Shown: one piece after another, positions 15,372 to 23,628 of the stretch
Layout: every line of letters begins with the position of its first letter
Position numbering within the stretch: position 1 is the first letter of the stretch
Assembly: GCA_964385465.1 (NCBI GenBank)
Contig: CAYLPJ010000064.1
Location: 1-33,335, forward strand
Source: CAYLPJ01 sp964385465
Lineage (GTDB): Bacteria > Planctomycetota > Phycisphaerae > SM23-33
Length of the DNA stretch: 33,335 bases
Reading direction: 5' to 3'
Position numbers and translations under genes: made by a program
Notes under the pieces: generated by a model
What the model saw: only the letters and a program-made list of their open reading frames with translations
The model's database searches: none
Told to the model about the DNA's origin: nothing

Positions 15372-16583
15372 ATGCGAACTCTCGCCGCTGCGGCGTTTGC
15401 TTTCGTGCTCCCGGCTTTGGCGTCACCGTCCGCGGCCGAGCCGCCGGGGGATGCGGGCCGGTGGGTCCCGCTGCCGGCGCTGACCGACGAGTTCGACGGT
15501 CCGACTCTCGACGCGAACAAGTGGCACGATCACAACCCCGGCTGGAAGGGTCGCCGGCCGGGGTTCTTCGCCCGCCACAACGTCCGCGTTGGCGACGGGC
15601 AGCTTCAGCTCACCATGCGCGCCGAGACGCTCGAGGGCGTTCCGAAGGGCTACCACACCTTCACGGCCGCGGCGGTGCAGAGCAAGGCGTTGGCCCGGTA
15701 CGGCTACTACGAGGTCCGCGCCCGCCCGATGGACTCCCGCGGCAGCAGCTCGTTCTGGTTCTACGACAACACGCCGGAGGAGTGGACGGAGATCGACGTG
15801 TTCGAGATGGGGGCGCGGCATCCCGAGCACGAGCGGCTGATGCACACGAACGTGCACGTCTTCCACACGCCGGCCTACCCGGACAGGCACTGGAGCCGCT
15901 CGAAGGCGATCGCGACGCCGTACCGCCTGGCGGACGAATGGCACGTCTACGCGTTGCGGTGGGACGTGGACGAGATCGCGTTCTACATCGACGGCAACTG
16001 CGTGCGGACGATTGCCAACACGCACTGGCACCAGCCGCTGACGCTGAACTTCGACAGCGAGACGATGCCCCGGTGGTTCGGCCTGCCCGACCCGAACCGC
16101 CTGCCGGCGACCTACCGCATCGACTACGTCCGCGCGTGGCGACGGGCCGGGGGCTACGACCCGCCGCGCTGGCGGAGCTGCCGGTTCCGCTTCCCCGCCG
16201 CCGAGGGGCGCAGGCACCGCGGGAAGACGAAGGCCTACGCGATCGGTTCCGACGGCGGGGTCGAGGTCCGCGTGGTGGCCCGCCACGTCGGCGGCGAGCG
16301 GCCGGGGCGGGCGCACGTCGAGCCGGCGGGGCTCGATGCGTGGCTGAAGCGGCAGACCGGCGAGGAGCCGTCGCGGGCCGTCCGCCTGCGCGACGCCGAC
16401 GGCAAGGGCGTGGCGGTGCGCTTCACGTGGCGGAAGGCGACGCGGAAGGAGAAGGCGGGCGATCGGCGGTACGTGATCGACCGCGTGGCCATCGACCCGT
16501 CCGACGGCCGGCGGGAAGGCGAGCGGACGTTCCGGTTCCGCAGCGGCGAGGCCCTTGAGGTGCGGATGACGCTGACATACTGA
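15372..16583 (+). CDS. Secreted GH16-family glycoside hydrolase
   Basis: 403 residues. Signal peptide 1-22 (MRTLAAAAFAFVLPALASPS). GH16 jelly roll at about 35-257: LTDEFDGPTLDANKW, AAAVQSKALARYGYYEVRAR, the catalytic motif EWTEIDVFEM with nucleophile E140, D142 and acid/base E145, and the closing TYRIDYVRAWR. The loop ETMPRWFGLPDPNRLPATY is reminiscent of the agarase/porphyranase/carrageenase branches rather than laminarinases, so a galactan such as agar or porphyran is a reasonable guess only. The C-terminal 140 residues form an unrecognised beta-rich extension. GAGGAAAGG precedes ATG 15372. The stop codon (16581-16583) overlaps the left arm of a 78-bp palindrome, so the native C-terminus may have been altered by insertion. 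Confidence 0.85.
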   Translation: MRTLAAAAFAFVLPALASPSAAEPPGDAGRWVPLPALTDEFDGPTLDANKWHDHNPGWKGRRPGFFARHNVRVGDGQLQLTMRAETLEGVPKGYHTFTAAAVQSKALARYGYYEVRARPMDSRGSSSFWFYDNTPEEWTEIDVFEMGARHPEHERLMHTNVHVFHTPAYPDRHWSRSKAIATPYRLADEWHVYALRWDVDEIAFYIDGNCVRTIANTHWHQPLTLNFDSETMPRWFGLPDPNRLPATYRIDYVRAWRRAGGYDPPRWRSCRFRFPAAEGRRHRGKTKAYAIGSDGGVEVRVVARHVGGERPGRAHVEPAGLDAWLKRQTGEEPSRAVRLRDADGKGVAVRFTWRKATRKEKAGDRRYVIDRVAIDPSDGRREGERTFRFRSGEALEVRMTLTY

Positions 16584-16659
16584 ACATCGGGACGGTTCCA
16601 TTTCCCGGACAAGTCTGCCGCGAAGCGGCGGCCCGGAAAATGGAACCGTCCCGATGTTC
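16582..16659. repeat. 78-bp palindromic element (27-bp arms) at the GH16 stop codon
   Basis: Left arm 16582-16608 begins GAACATCGGGACGGTTCCAT; right arm 16633-16659 is its reverse complement with one mismatch. The centre holds a nested hairpin GCCGC/GCGGC around GAA (16616-16628). Sequences with GGGACGGTTCCATTTT arms resemble the imperfect palindromes mobilised by REP-associated tyrosine transposases. It lies between convergent genes and may also act as a bidirectional terminator. Confidence 0.75.
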
Positions 16660-16713
16660 CCAGGCCGCGAAGCGGTCTTGCGTAAGCTCGTTGGTGTGTG
16701 TGCGCCGGACCGC

Positions 16714-17886
16714 TCAGCTGAGGAGTTTCTTCATCGCCTTGGCGGCCTTGTCTCGCTGGTCCTGGCCCTTGCCGGTGGACCGCTCGCGCTGGAGCCTGGC
16801 CAGCAGGCGGTCGATCTCGGCGGCGTCGACGGGCAGGTCGACGACCTTGTTCTTGTAGCCGGCGAGGTACATGGCGTTGGACAGCTCCAGTTCGTGGACC
16901 GCCTCCTCGCCGCCGGCGATCATTTCCGTGCCTTGCAGGAGGTGTCTGGCGAAGGCGGCGATGACCTTCTTGTGCGTCCCGCCGGGGTCCTTGGGGAGCT
17001 TCACGTCGGTCCAGGTCGCGTCGATGGTGGCCAGGTCGGCCTCGGCGATCTTGCAGGAGACGATGTGGTCGGTCAGCGGCTTGGCGAGCTTGGCCAGGCG
17101 GAGCTTACCGTCCCGTGCGACCAGCGTGCCCTTGTCGCCGAAGATCTCGATGAAGTCGAGTCCGGGCTCGTGGGCGGTGGAGACGTAGAAGTGCCCCATG
17201 TGCCCGTCGGCGTACTGGAAGAGCGCCTCGGCGGTGTTCTCGACCTCGATGTCGTGGATCCGCGTGGTCAGCGAGCACATGACCTTCTCGGGCATCCCCG
17301 CCAGCCACTGGAAGACGTCGAGGGCGTGGCAGGCCTGGTTGATGAGAATGCCCCCGCCCTCGCCGTCCCACGTGCCACGCCACGCGCCGCTGTCGTAGTA
17401 GGCCTGCGTGCGGTACCACCGGGTGCAGACCTGGCTGATGCGGTGGACCCGCCCCAGCCGCCCGGACTCGATCATCCGCTTCATCGTGGCGTTGATCGCC
17501 AGCGTGCGGTCCTGGAGCATCGCGCCGAGGGCCACGCCGTTGTCCCGGCAGGCGTCGACCATCGCCCGCGCCGGGCCGACGCTGACGGCCAGGGGCTTTT
17601 CGCTGAGCACGTGCAGCCCCGCCCGCGCCGCCTGGATGGCCAGCACCGGGTGCCAGCAGTGCGGCGAGGCGATCAGCACGGCGTCGCAGAGGTCCGAGTC
17701 GAACAGCTCCTGGACGCTGTCGAAGACGGGCACGTCCAGCCGCTGGCGTGCGGCCTCGGCCGTGGCGGGGTTGACCTCGGCGGCCGCGGTCAGCGAGAAG
17801 TCCCGGCTGCGGGAGGACTGGAAGGTCTTCACGTGGCGCCAGCCGACGACACCGAGTCCGATCAGGCCAAAGCGAACGCTCTTCAT
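16714..17886 (-). CDS. Gfo/Idh/MocA family oxidoreductase
   Basis: 390 residues, cytoplasmic. The N-terminal Rossmann fold has the dinucleotide motif GLIGLGVVGWRHV, and residues near 75-100 carry VLIASPHCWHP and the family signature SEKPLA, where the Lys contacts cofactor and substrate. The GFO_IDH_MocA C-terminal domain has the catalytic-type segment INQACHALDVFQWLAG (H...D). The family oxidises or epimerises sugars and inositols with NAD(P). Given the glycosidase neighbours, a role in handling released or keto-sugars is inferred. A C-terminal extension of about 40 residues is rich in Lys/Arg/Gln (RLQRERSTGKGQDQRDKAAKA is split by the family end). AAGGAG precedes ATG 17886, and a promoter candidate lies at 17935-17963. 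The gene converges on GH16 across the palindrome. Confidence 0.9.
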   Translation of the reverse strand: MKSVRFGLIGLGVVGWRHVKTFQSSRSRDFSLTAAAEVNPATAEAARQRLDVPVFDSVQELFDSDLCDAVLIASPHCWHPVLAIQAARAGLHVLSEKPLAVSVGPARAMVDACRDNGVALGAMLQDRTLAINATMKRMIESGRLGRVHRISQVCTRWYRTQAYYDSGAWRGTWDGEGGGILINQACHALDVFQWLAGMPEKVMCSLTTRIHDIEVENTAEALFQYADGHMGHFYVSTAHEPGLDFIEIFGDKGTLVARDGKLRLAKLAKPLTDHIVSCKIAEADLATIDATWTDVKLPKDPGGTHKKVIAAFARHLLQGTEMIAGGEEAVHELELSNAMYLAGYKNKVVDLPVDAAEIDRLLARLQRERSTGKGQDQRDKAAKAMKKLLS

Positions 17887-17934
17887 CGAGGGGCTCCTTG
17901 CATCGGGATCAACACGTCCGAACGAGCGGTGCGC

Positions 17935-17963
17935 AGCCTACCGGCCGGGGGCGGCGATTGCAA
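17935..17963 (-). promoter_or_regulatory. Promoter candidate for the Gfo/Idh/MocA gene
   Basis: Minus strand TTGCAA (17963-17958), 17-bp spacer, TAGGCT (17940-17935). The -10-proximal CCGGCCGGGG is shared with the M14 promoter at 5406-5433. Predicted leader about 40 nt. Confidence 0.5.
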
Positions 17964-17976
17964 GGAGACGGCGAGC

Positions 17977-19692
17977 TCAGCCTTCGGCGAGGACGTCGCG
18001 GAGCTTCCCGGCCAGCTCGGCGGGGCTGAACGGCTTGGCCAGGAAGTGGATGCCCTCGTCCAGCACGTTGTGATGGGCGATCACGTTGGCCGTGTAGCCC
18101 GACATGAACAGGCAGGGCAGGTCCGGGCGGTCCTGCTTGAGCCGCTCCCAGAGCATTCGCCCGCTCATTTCGGGCATGACGACGTCGGTGAGCAGCATGT
18201 CGATTTCGTCGCCGTGCTCCTCGGCCAGGCGGAGCGCTTCGCTTGGCCGGGAGGCGGCCAGGACGCGGTAGCCGAGCTTCGTCAGCAGCGCCTTGGCGAG
18301 CTTCAGGAGGGCGGGTTCGTCCTCGACGAGCAGGACGGTCTCGCCGCCGGCGGCGGGGCGGGGCGTTTCCGAGTCGGCGCCCTCGGCGTCGCGGGGGACT
18401 TCGGCCTCGAGGACGGGCAGATAGATGCGGAAGGTGGTCCCCTCGCCGGGCTCGCTGTAGACGTTGACGAAGCCGTCGTTCTGGCGGACGATGCCGTACA
18501 CCGTCGCCAGCCCCAGCCCCGCGCCCTCGCCGTCGCCCCTGGTGGAGAAGAACGGCTCGAAGACCTGCTGGACGGTCTCGCCGTCCATGCCCTCCCCGTC
18601 GTCGCTGACGGCCAGCATGGCGTGGCGCCCGGGCTTGAAGCCGGCGTGGGTGCGACAGTACGCGTCGTCGAAGGTCTTCAGGGCCGTCTCGATGGTCACG
18701 CGACCGTTGTCGCAGATCGCGTCGCGGGCGTTGACCACCAGGTTGGCGAGCACCTGGTCCAACTGGGCCGGGTCCATCTCGACGCGCGGGCTCTCCCGGC
18801 AGGGCTGCCAGAGCAGGTCGATGTCCTCGCCGATGAGCCGCTGGAGCATGGTCAGCAGGCCCCCGACGGCCTCGTTGAGCTCCAGGGGGACCGGCGAGAC
18901 GGTCTGCTTGCGGGCGAAGGCGAGAAGCTGGCGGGTGAGCTCGGCGGACCGCTCGGCCGCGGCGCGAATCTCCCGCAGTTGCGCCGCCTGGGGATGCGCC
19001 TCGCCGAGGTCGGTCAGGGCGAGGTCCGTGTAGCCCAGGATGGTCTGGAGCATGTTGTTGAAGTCGTGTGCGATCCCGCCGGCCAGCCGTCCGACGGCGT
19101 CCATCTTGCGGGCCTCGATCAGTTGCCGCTGGAGGTGCCGCTCCTCGGTGACGTCGCGGACGAGGCTGAGGGCCATGCGCCGCCCGTCGGGCTGCACCGG
19201 CGTGGCGGCGACCTCGACGGTAAGCTCCCGCCCGTCCTTCGTGACGTGCCGCCACTCGAACCGCATGGGCTTGCCCATCGTCTCGCGGAGCCTGGCGGGC
19301 ACCTCGTCGCGGAGGTCCGCCGGGGACAGGTCCGCAGGCCCCATCTCCAGGAGCTCCTCGCGGCTGTAGCCGTACCGCTCGATGGCCGTGGCGTTGGCGT
19401 CCACGAACCGCCCGTCCTCACCGGTGACGAACGCGGCGTCGGGCGTCAGCTCGAAGAGCCGACGATACCATTGGTGGCCCTTCTCGCTGCCGCGGCGGCC
19501 CATGGCCACCAGCGCGTAGACCAGCACGGCCGTCACCGCCACGTAGGCCAGACCCTTGATCGTCTGGGCGTGGGTGATGCTCTCGGCGGCGGGGAACAGC
19601 CAGCCGACGACCGAATCGGAGGCGAGGATCCAGGCCGTGCCGAAAACCGCGTAGATGACCGCCGCGATGAGGGGGGCTGGCTTCCAACCCAT
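17977..19692 (-). CDS. Membrane hybrid histidine kinase (PAS-HisKA-HATPase-REC)
   Basis: 571 residues. Two membrane segments at about 8-33 (LIAAVIYAVFGTAWILA) and 47-64 (LAYVAVTAVLVYALVAM) give a small sensor end with little periplasmic mass. A PAS domain spans about 74-185. HisKA has the phosphoacceptor H209 in GGIAHDFNN. HATPase_c has N321 in NLVVNARDA, DDGEGM and the G2 loop GEGAGLGLATVYG. A C-terminal receiver spans about 452-571, with acceptor D503 in LLTDVVMPEMSG, and T/K residues in FMSGYT and LAKPFS. All catalytic residues are present, so it should autophosphorylate and pass phosphate to its own receiver. No output partner is adjacent. GGGAGAGG lies before ATG 19692, and a strong promoter candidate lies at 19724-19752. 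Confidence 0.9.
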   Translation of the reverse strand: MGWKPAPLIAAVIYAVFGTAWILASDSVVGWLFPAAESITHAQTIKGLAYVAVTAVLVYALVAMGRRGSEKGHQWYRRLFELTPDAAFVTGEDGRFVDANATAIERYGYSREELLEMGPADLSPADLRDEVPARLRETMGKPMRFEWRHVTKDGRELTVEVAATPVQPDGRRMALSLVRDVTEERHLQRQLIEARKMDAVGRLAGGIAHDFNNMLQTILGYTDLALTDLGEAHPQAAQLREIRAAAERSAELTRQLLAFARKQTVSPVPLELNEAVGGLLTMLQRLIGEDIDLLWQPCRESPRVEMDPAQLDQVLANLVVNARDAICDNGRVTIETALKTFDDAYCRTHAGFKPGRHAMLAVSDDGEGMDGETVQQVFEPFFSTRGDGEGAGLGLATVYGIVRQNDGFVNVYSEPGEGTTFRIYLPVLEAEVPRDAEGADSETPRPAAGGETVLLVEDEPALLKLAKALLTKLGYRVLAASRPSEALRLAEEHGDEIDMLLTDVVMPEMSGRMLWERLKQDRPDLPCLFMSGYTANVIAHHNVLDEGIHFLAKPFSPAELAGKLRDVLAEG

Positions 19693-19723
19693 GGGCCTCT
19701 CCCAAGGAACCTGACTAAAGCCC

Positions 19724-19752
19724 AGAGTACGTCTGCGGAGAGTATCCGTCAA
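19724..19752 (-). promoter_or_regulatory. Promoter candidate for the hybrid kinase
   Basis: Minus strand TTGACG (19752-19747), 17-bp spacer, TACTCT (19729-19724). It gives a leader of about 25 nt holding the ribosome binding site. Confidence 0.6.
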
Positions 19753-19924
19753 CTACCGCTTTTCCCATTCCTCCCGGATATGCGACCCAATCCTGAGCCA
19801 AGTCGTTTCGACACAACGGGAAACGGAAATACGTCCATAACTGGAAAACTAGGAAATTGCCCAGAGCGAACGGCAATGGCTCGCTTTATCGGTTCGCCTG
19901 GCATGCGCACCGGTTGTCCGGCTG
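19753..19924. other. Low-GC intergenic tract with TTTCC/GGAAA words
   Basis: 172 bp between the LRR-like gene and the kinase promoter, less GC-rich than its surroundings. On the minus strand it reads as runs of TTTCC, TATTTCCG and TTTCCCG words (about 19800-19860), loosely like the tract at 2397-2437. An imperfect hairpin (GCGAAC/GTTCGC, 19866-19897) could be the 3' end of the LRR-like transcript. No gene is seen. Confidence 0.4.
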
Positions 19925-21889
19925 TCAGTAGCGGACCTCCTTCAGCGTGGGGATCCGCTTCTTCAGCGCCTCGGCGTGGCGGGCGTTGGCGAAGGCGGTG
20001 TCGCGGAGGCTCAGCGTGGTCAGGGGCAGTTCCTCGGCCCCGGCGAGGCTGCGGAGGAAGGTGCAGTTGTCCAGTTGGAGTTCCTTGATGGGCAGGCCGC
20101 GGAGGGCGTCGAGGTCTCGCAGGGGCATGCCGGAGAGGCTGAGCTTCTCCAGCGGCATGCCCTCCAGCGGGCTCAGGTCCCGGACCCCGCGGCAGGAGGA
20201 GAGGCTCAACTCCCGAAGCTTCATGCCCCGCAGGGGCTCGATCGTCGTGATCTTCGTCCCCGAGAGGATCAGCTTCCGCAGCGGCATGCCCTCCAGGCCG
20301 GCGATGGTCTTCAGAAGCGGCATGCTGCCGAAGACCGCCTCCTCCAGCGGCGCGCCGCGGATCGGCTCGATGTCCTCCAGCAGGCTGCACCAGTGGCAGT
20401 CGAGGACCCTGAGCGGGATGCCCTCCAGCCCGCGCAAGCTCTTGAGCCGCTTGCAGTTGCTGAGCCGAATGTCCCGCAGCGTCGTCATGCCCTTCAGCGG
20501 CAGGAGGTTCGTGACGCCTGAGCCGGCGAGATCCAGATACTCGATCTTCGCCTCCTCCAGGCCGCGGAGGCTCGTCAGGTCGTCGCAGACCGACGCGCAC
20601 AATCGCCGAAGCGGCATGCCCGTCAGGGCCTCCAGGCTCGTCACGGCCGTGCGCCGGATCTTCAGCTCCTCCAGAGGCAGGCCGTACAGCGGCGCCAGGT
20701 TCCGCAGCGAGTTGCCCTCGTGGAAGTCCAGGTACCGTAGCTGGTTGTCGTCGTCGAACTTGGCCTCGTGGAGGTTGATGTCCCGCCCGTGGACCTCGGC
20801 GATCTTCGTCTGCAGCGCCGCTACCAGGGCCTCGCCGCGGAGTTTGTCCCGCTCGGCCGTCCAGGCCAGAAGCTCCTCGCTGAGCCCCTCCGGCGGGGGG
20901 GTGAACCCGCCGGCCCGCTCCCCGCGGAGCTGGCGGTCCAGTTTGCCGACCTTCAGCCGCACCGCCACCGCGTCGGCGTCCGATCGGCCGTGGAAGGTCA
21001 GGTAGGCCCGGTAGTACGCGACGGTCCGCCCGAGCATGGCCGTCCGTGCCGGCCCGCGGACCCCGCCGGCCAGGCGCTCGTACCAACGGGCGAGCTCGAG
21101 GCACTGGTCCTTGTTCAGTTCCGGCCACCGCCGACAGGCCAGGGGAAGGTAGCTGCGAAGCTGCTCGTCGGGCTCGATGCGGTCCAGCAGCTTCTCCGCC
21201 GCGGCCGGGTCGTCCCGGGCGGTCAGGTGGAGCATCAGCAGGGCGCGGGCGGTGTAGGCGTTGTCGGGGTCGGCGCGGAGTTTTTCGGCGAGCGTGGCGG
21301 CGCGGCGGTCGGCCCGGATGGCGGCGGTGACCTCCACGATGGTCTGCTGGATCTCCCCGGCCTGCTTCCAGCCGCTGGCCCGCGCGAGCTGGGCGGCCTC
21401 CCGGTAGTAGGCCAGGGCCTCGGCGTCGTCGCCGTCGCGGGCGAGGATCCGCTCGGCGGTGGTCAGCAGGCTGTTGACCAGCGATCGGCAGGCCCCGATC
21501 CGCGCCGAGCCGCGGGCGCCGCGGTAGCTCCGCCGGTAGGCCGACACGATCGACCGCTCGCACTCGCACCGGAGCTTCGGGTGCGATGCGATCAGGGCCT
21601 TCATCGCGCGCACGGCCGTGGCGCAGCCGCCCGGGCAGCGCGCCGCCGTGGCGTAGGCGTTGCGCAGCAGCACGGCGCGCAGGGCGGGGGCGTCGAAGGC
21701 GTTGTCGGCCGAGGCGAGCATGCGTTCGGCCAGGGCCAGGTCGTCCTCGACCGCTCGCGTGGCCCGGACGCGCCGGAGGTCCTCGCCGAAGAGGGACTGG
21801 AACTGTGCGTTGGGATCGGCGTCGGCGGGCGCGGCGCAGCACAGCGCCGCCATCGCCCGGGTTGCCAGAGCGAACGTTGCAGCCATCAT
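19925..21889 (-). CDS. Exported TPR-like / leucine-rich-repeat protein
   Basis: 654 residues. A signal-like N-terminus (MMAATFALATRAMAALCCA) is followed by PADADPNAQFQSLFG. Residues about 30-300 are helical and alanine-rich, with TPR-like pairs (ALAYYREAAQLARASG, DDPAAAEKLLDRI). From about 385 to the end there are at least nine irregular leucine-rich repeats of 22-24 residues built on GMPL..L.LSGT.I..I.PL.G (for example LEGMPLRKLILSGTKITTIE). The repeated GMPL entry is the style found in planctomycete LRR proteins, often fused to kinases; here no kinase domain is present. It is likely a protein-protein interaction surface. GGGGAGG before the ATG at 21889. It is divergent from the kai operon across a 260-bp region and may share its regulation. 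Confidence 0.75.
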   Translation of the reverse strand: MMAATFALATRAMAALCCAAPADADPNAQFQSLFGEDLRRVRATRAVEDDLALAERMLASADNAFDAPALRAVLLRNAYATAARCPGGCATAVRAMKALIASHPKLRCECERSIVSAYRRSYRGARGSARIGACRSLVNSLLTTAERILARDGDDAEALAYYREAAQLARASGWKQAGEIQQTIVEVTAAIRADRRAATLAEKLRADPDNAYTARALLMLHLTARDDPAAAEKLLDRIEPDEQLRSYLPLACRRWPELNKDQCLELARWYERLAGGVRGPARTAMLGRTVAYYRAYLTFHGRSDADAVAVRLKVGKLDRQLRGERAGGFTPPPEGLSEELLAWTAERDKLRGEALVAALQTKIAEVHGRDINLHEAKFDDDNQLRYLDFHEGNSLRNLAPLYGLPLEELKIRRTAVTSLEALTGMPLRRLCASVCDDLTSLRGLEEAKIEYLDLAGSGVTNLLPLKGMTTLRDIRLSNCKRLKSLRGLEGIPLRVLDCHWCSLLEDIEPIRGAPLEEAVFGSMPLLKTIAGLEGMPLRKLILSGTKITTIEPLRGMKLRELSLSSCRGVRDLSPLEGMPLEKLSLSGMPLRDLDALRGLPIKELQLDNCTFLRSLAGAEELPLTTLSLRDTAFANARHAEALKKRIPTLKEVRY

Positions 21890-22016
21890 GGTGAGTCCTC
21901 CCCGAGATGTACGTCCCGCATTCCCCGGCTGTCGACCAACGAACGGCCCCGCCGCACGGGCCGGACTGCCGACCCCGACGGCACCTGCCGCGGCCCCGAA
22001 CCCAGCCGCCGCTGGC

Positions 22017-22046
22017 ACGGTACCCACGGGGGGTGGATGGTGGCAA
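22017..22046 (-). promoter_or_regulatory. Promoter candidate for the LRR-like gene
   Basis: Minus strand TTGCCA (22046-22041), 18-bp spacer, TACCGT (22022-22017). It is only 28 bp from the divergent kai promoter. Predicted leader about 120 nt. Confidence 0.35.
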
Positions 22047-22073
22047 GCACGGAAAACCGCGTCCGAGTGGTGC

Positions 22074-22101
22074 TTGACGGCGGGGCGTGTGCTTGTAGAC
22101 T
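22074..22101 (+). promoter_or_regulatory. Promoter candidate for the kaiC-kaiB-kinase operon
   Basis: Plus strand TTGACG (22074-22079), 16-bp spacer, TAGACT (22096-22101). Predicted start near 22108, leader about 40 nt. It lies back to back with the LRR-gene promoter. Confidence 0.55.
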
Positions 22102-22149
22102 CGGAAACGCGAACAACCGGTTCCCGATGCCAGGCGAACGGAGATGTGT

Positions 22150-23628
22150 ATGCCGGACGATCCGGGCTCCAACTATGCGGCAACGTCAGTCGGCGCGCCG
22201 CTTCGGAAAGTGGCGACCGGCGTCGCCGGGTTGGACATCATCCTCGACGGCGGGCTGCCCATGGGGCGGACGACGGTGGTCTGCGGCGGCCCCGGGGCGG
22301 GCAAGACGGTCCTGACGATGGAGTTCCTCTTCCGCGGCGCCGAGGCCGGCTCGCCCGGCGTGTTTCTCTCCTTCGAGGAATCCGCCGAGGATCTCCGCGC
22401 CAACGCCGCGTCGATGGGGATGGACCTGGGCGCCCTGGAAGCCGCCGGCATGCTGCGGGTCGTCCATGCCGCCGTGCCCCACGGCGCGGTTCGTTCCGGG
22501 CAGTTCGACATCCAGGGCATGCTGGCCATCCTCGACGGGCACACCCGCGAGATCGACGCCGGCTTCGTCGTCATCGACGCCATCGACGTGCTCATGCGCG
22601 TCTTCGGCGATCCCGAGAAGGAACGCGAGGAACTCTACGTCTTCCACGACTGGCTCCGCCAACGCGGGCTGACCGCGCTGCTGACCGTCAAGGCCGGGCC
22701 CGGACCGCGGCAGGTCTACCCCTTCCTGGACTACATGGCCGACTGCGTCCTGCTGCTCGACCAGCGGATGCACGAGCAGGTCCGCACCCGGCGGCTGAAG
22801 GTCGTCAAGTACCGCGGCTCGCGGTTTCTGGGCAACGAGCACCCGTTCGTGCTCTCGGGCGACGGGATGGTGCTGCTGCCGCTGGCCGTGGCCACCCTGG
22901 ATCGCGAGGCCGACGGCGAGCATGTCTCCAGTGGCAGCGAGGCCTTCGACCGGCGCCTCGGGGGAGGCTATCTGCGAGGCTCCTGCATCGTCCTGGCCGG
23001 GCCCGCCGGCGTGGGAAAAACCACCCTCGCCTGCCTGTTCGCCCAGGCCGCCTGCCGGCGCGGCGAGAAGGTCCTGTACGTCGGCCTGGAAGAGGCCGCC
23101 CCGACAGTTGTCCGGGGTATGGCCGGTGTGGGCATCGATCTTGCGGGGCACGTAGACGACAAGACGCTCGAGTTCCTGACAACCATCCCGGAATCCCGCG
23201 GGATCGAGGAACACCTGGTGGAGATCCTGCGTCGGATCGAGACCTTTGAGCCCCGACATCTCATCGTCGACGCCATCTCCGCCTGCGAGCGCATGGGCTC
23301 TCGCGGGGCCGCCTTCGACTTCTGCGTTCGCCTGCTCACCGCCTGTCGGCAGCAGGGCATCACCTGCCTGTACATCAACCAGGTCGGCGAGGCCGCGGAC
23401 ATCCTGCGCATCACGGGCATGAACATCTCCTCCCTTGTCGATACGCTGGTGGCGATGTCGTACCAAGACGACGGGACCCGCCTGAGCCGCAGGCTGCTGG
23501 TGGTCAAGTCCCGCGGGGCGAAACACTCGATGGCCTACCACCCGTATGCCGTTACCGACCGCGGCATCGAGTTCCTCGACGCCGCCGAAGGCGACCAGGC
23601 CCCGACCGGAAAGGGGGGACGGCCATGA
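22150..23628 (+). CDS. kaiC: KaiC-family double-domain ATPase
   Basis: 492 residues from ATG 22150, chosen because GGAG sits 6 bp before it; the ATG at 22144 would leave no spacing. There are two RecA-like KaiC domains. CI has Walker A GGPGAGKT (46-53), catalytic Glu pair E76-E77 in LSFEES and Walker B FVVIDAID near 143. CII has Walker A AGPAGVGKTT (283-292), Glu pair E314-E315 in VGLEEA and Walker B LIVD (371-374). The autophosphorylation site of cyanobacterial KaiC (Ser-Thr in HIST) aligns with NISS, residues S427-S428, so a Ser-Ser pair is expected. The CII end is short compared with cyanobacterial KaiC, without the long KaiA-binding tail. It overlaps kaiB by four bases. It is likely an ATP-driven timer or signalling switch; true circadian rhythm is not implied. 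Confidence 0.9.
   Translation: MPDDPGSNYAATSVGAPLRKVATGVAGLDIILDGGLPMGRTTVVCGGPGAGKTVLTMEFLFRGAEAGSPGVFLSFEESAEDLRANAASMGMDLGALEAAGMLRVVHAAVPHGAVRSGQFDIQGMLAILDGHTREIDAGFVVIDAIDVLMRVFGDPEKEREELYVFHDWLRQRGLTALLTVKAGPGPRQVYPFLDYMADCVLLLDQRMHEQVRTRRLKVVKYRGSRFLGNEHPFVLSGDGMVLLPLAVATLDREADGEHVSSGSEAFDRRLGGGYLRGSCIVLAGPAGVGKTTLACLFAQAACRRGEKVLYVGLEEAAPTVVRGMAGVGIDLAGHVDDKTLEFLTTIPESRGIEEHLVEILRRIETFEPRHLIVDAISACERMGSRGAAFDFCVRLLTACRQQGITCLYINQVGEAADILRITGMNISSLVDTLVAMSYQDDGTRLSRRLLVVKSRGAKHSMAYHPYAVTDRGIEFLDAAEGDQAPTGKGGRP

Noticed and set aside
19892..22139. 13-bp inverted match (19892-19904 and 22127-22139) flanking the LRR-like gene
   Set aside because: No extension beyond 13 bp; several matches of this length are expected by chance in 33 kb of GC-rich DNA.
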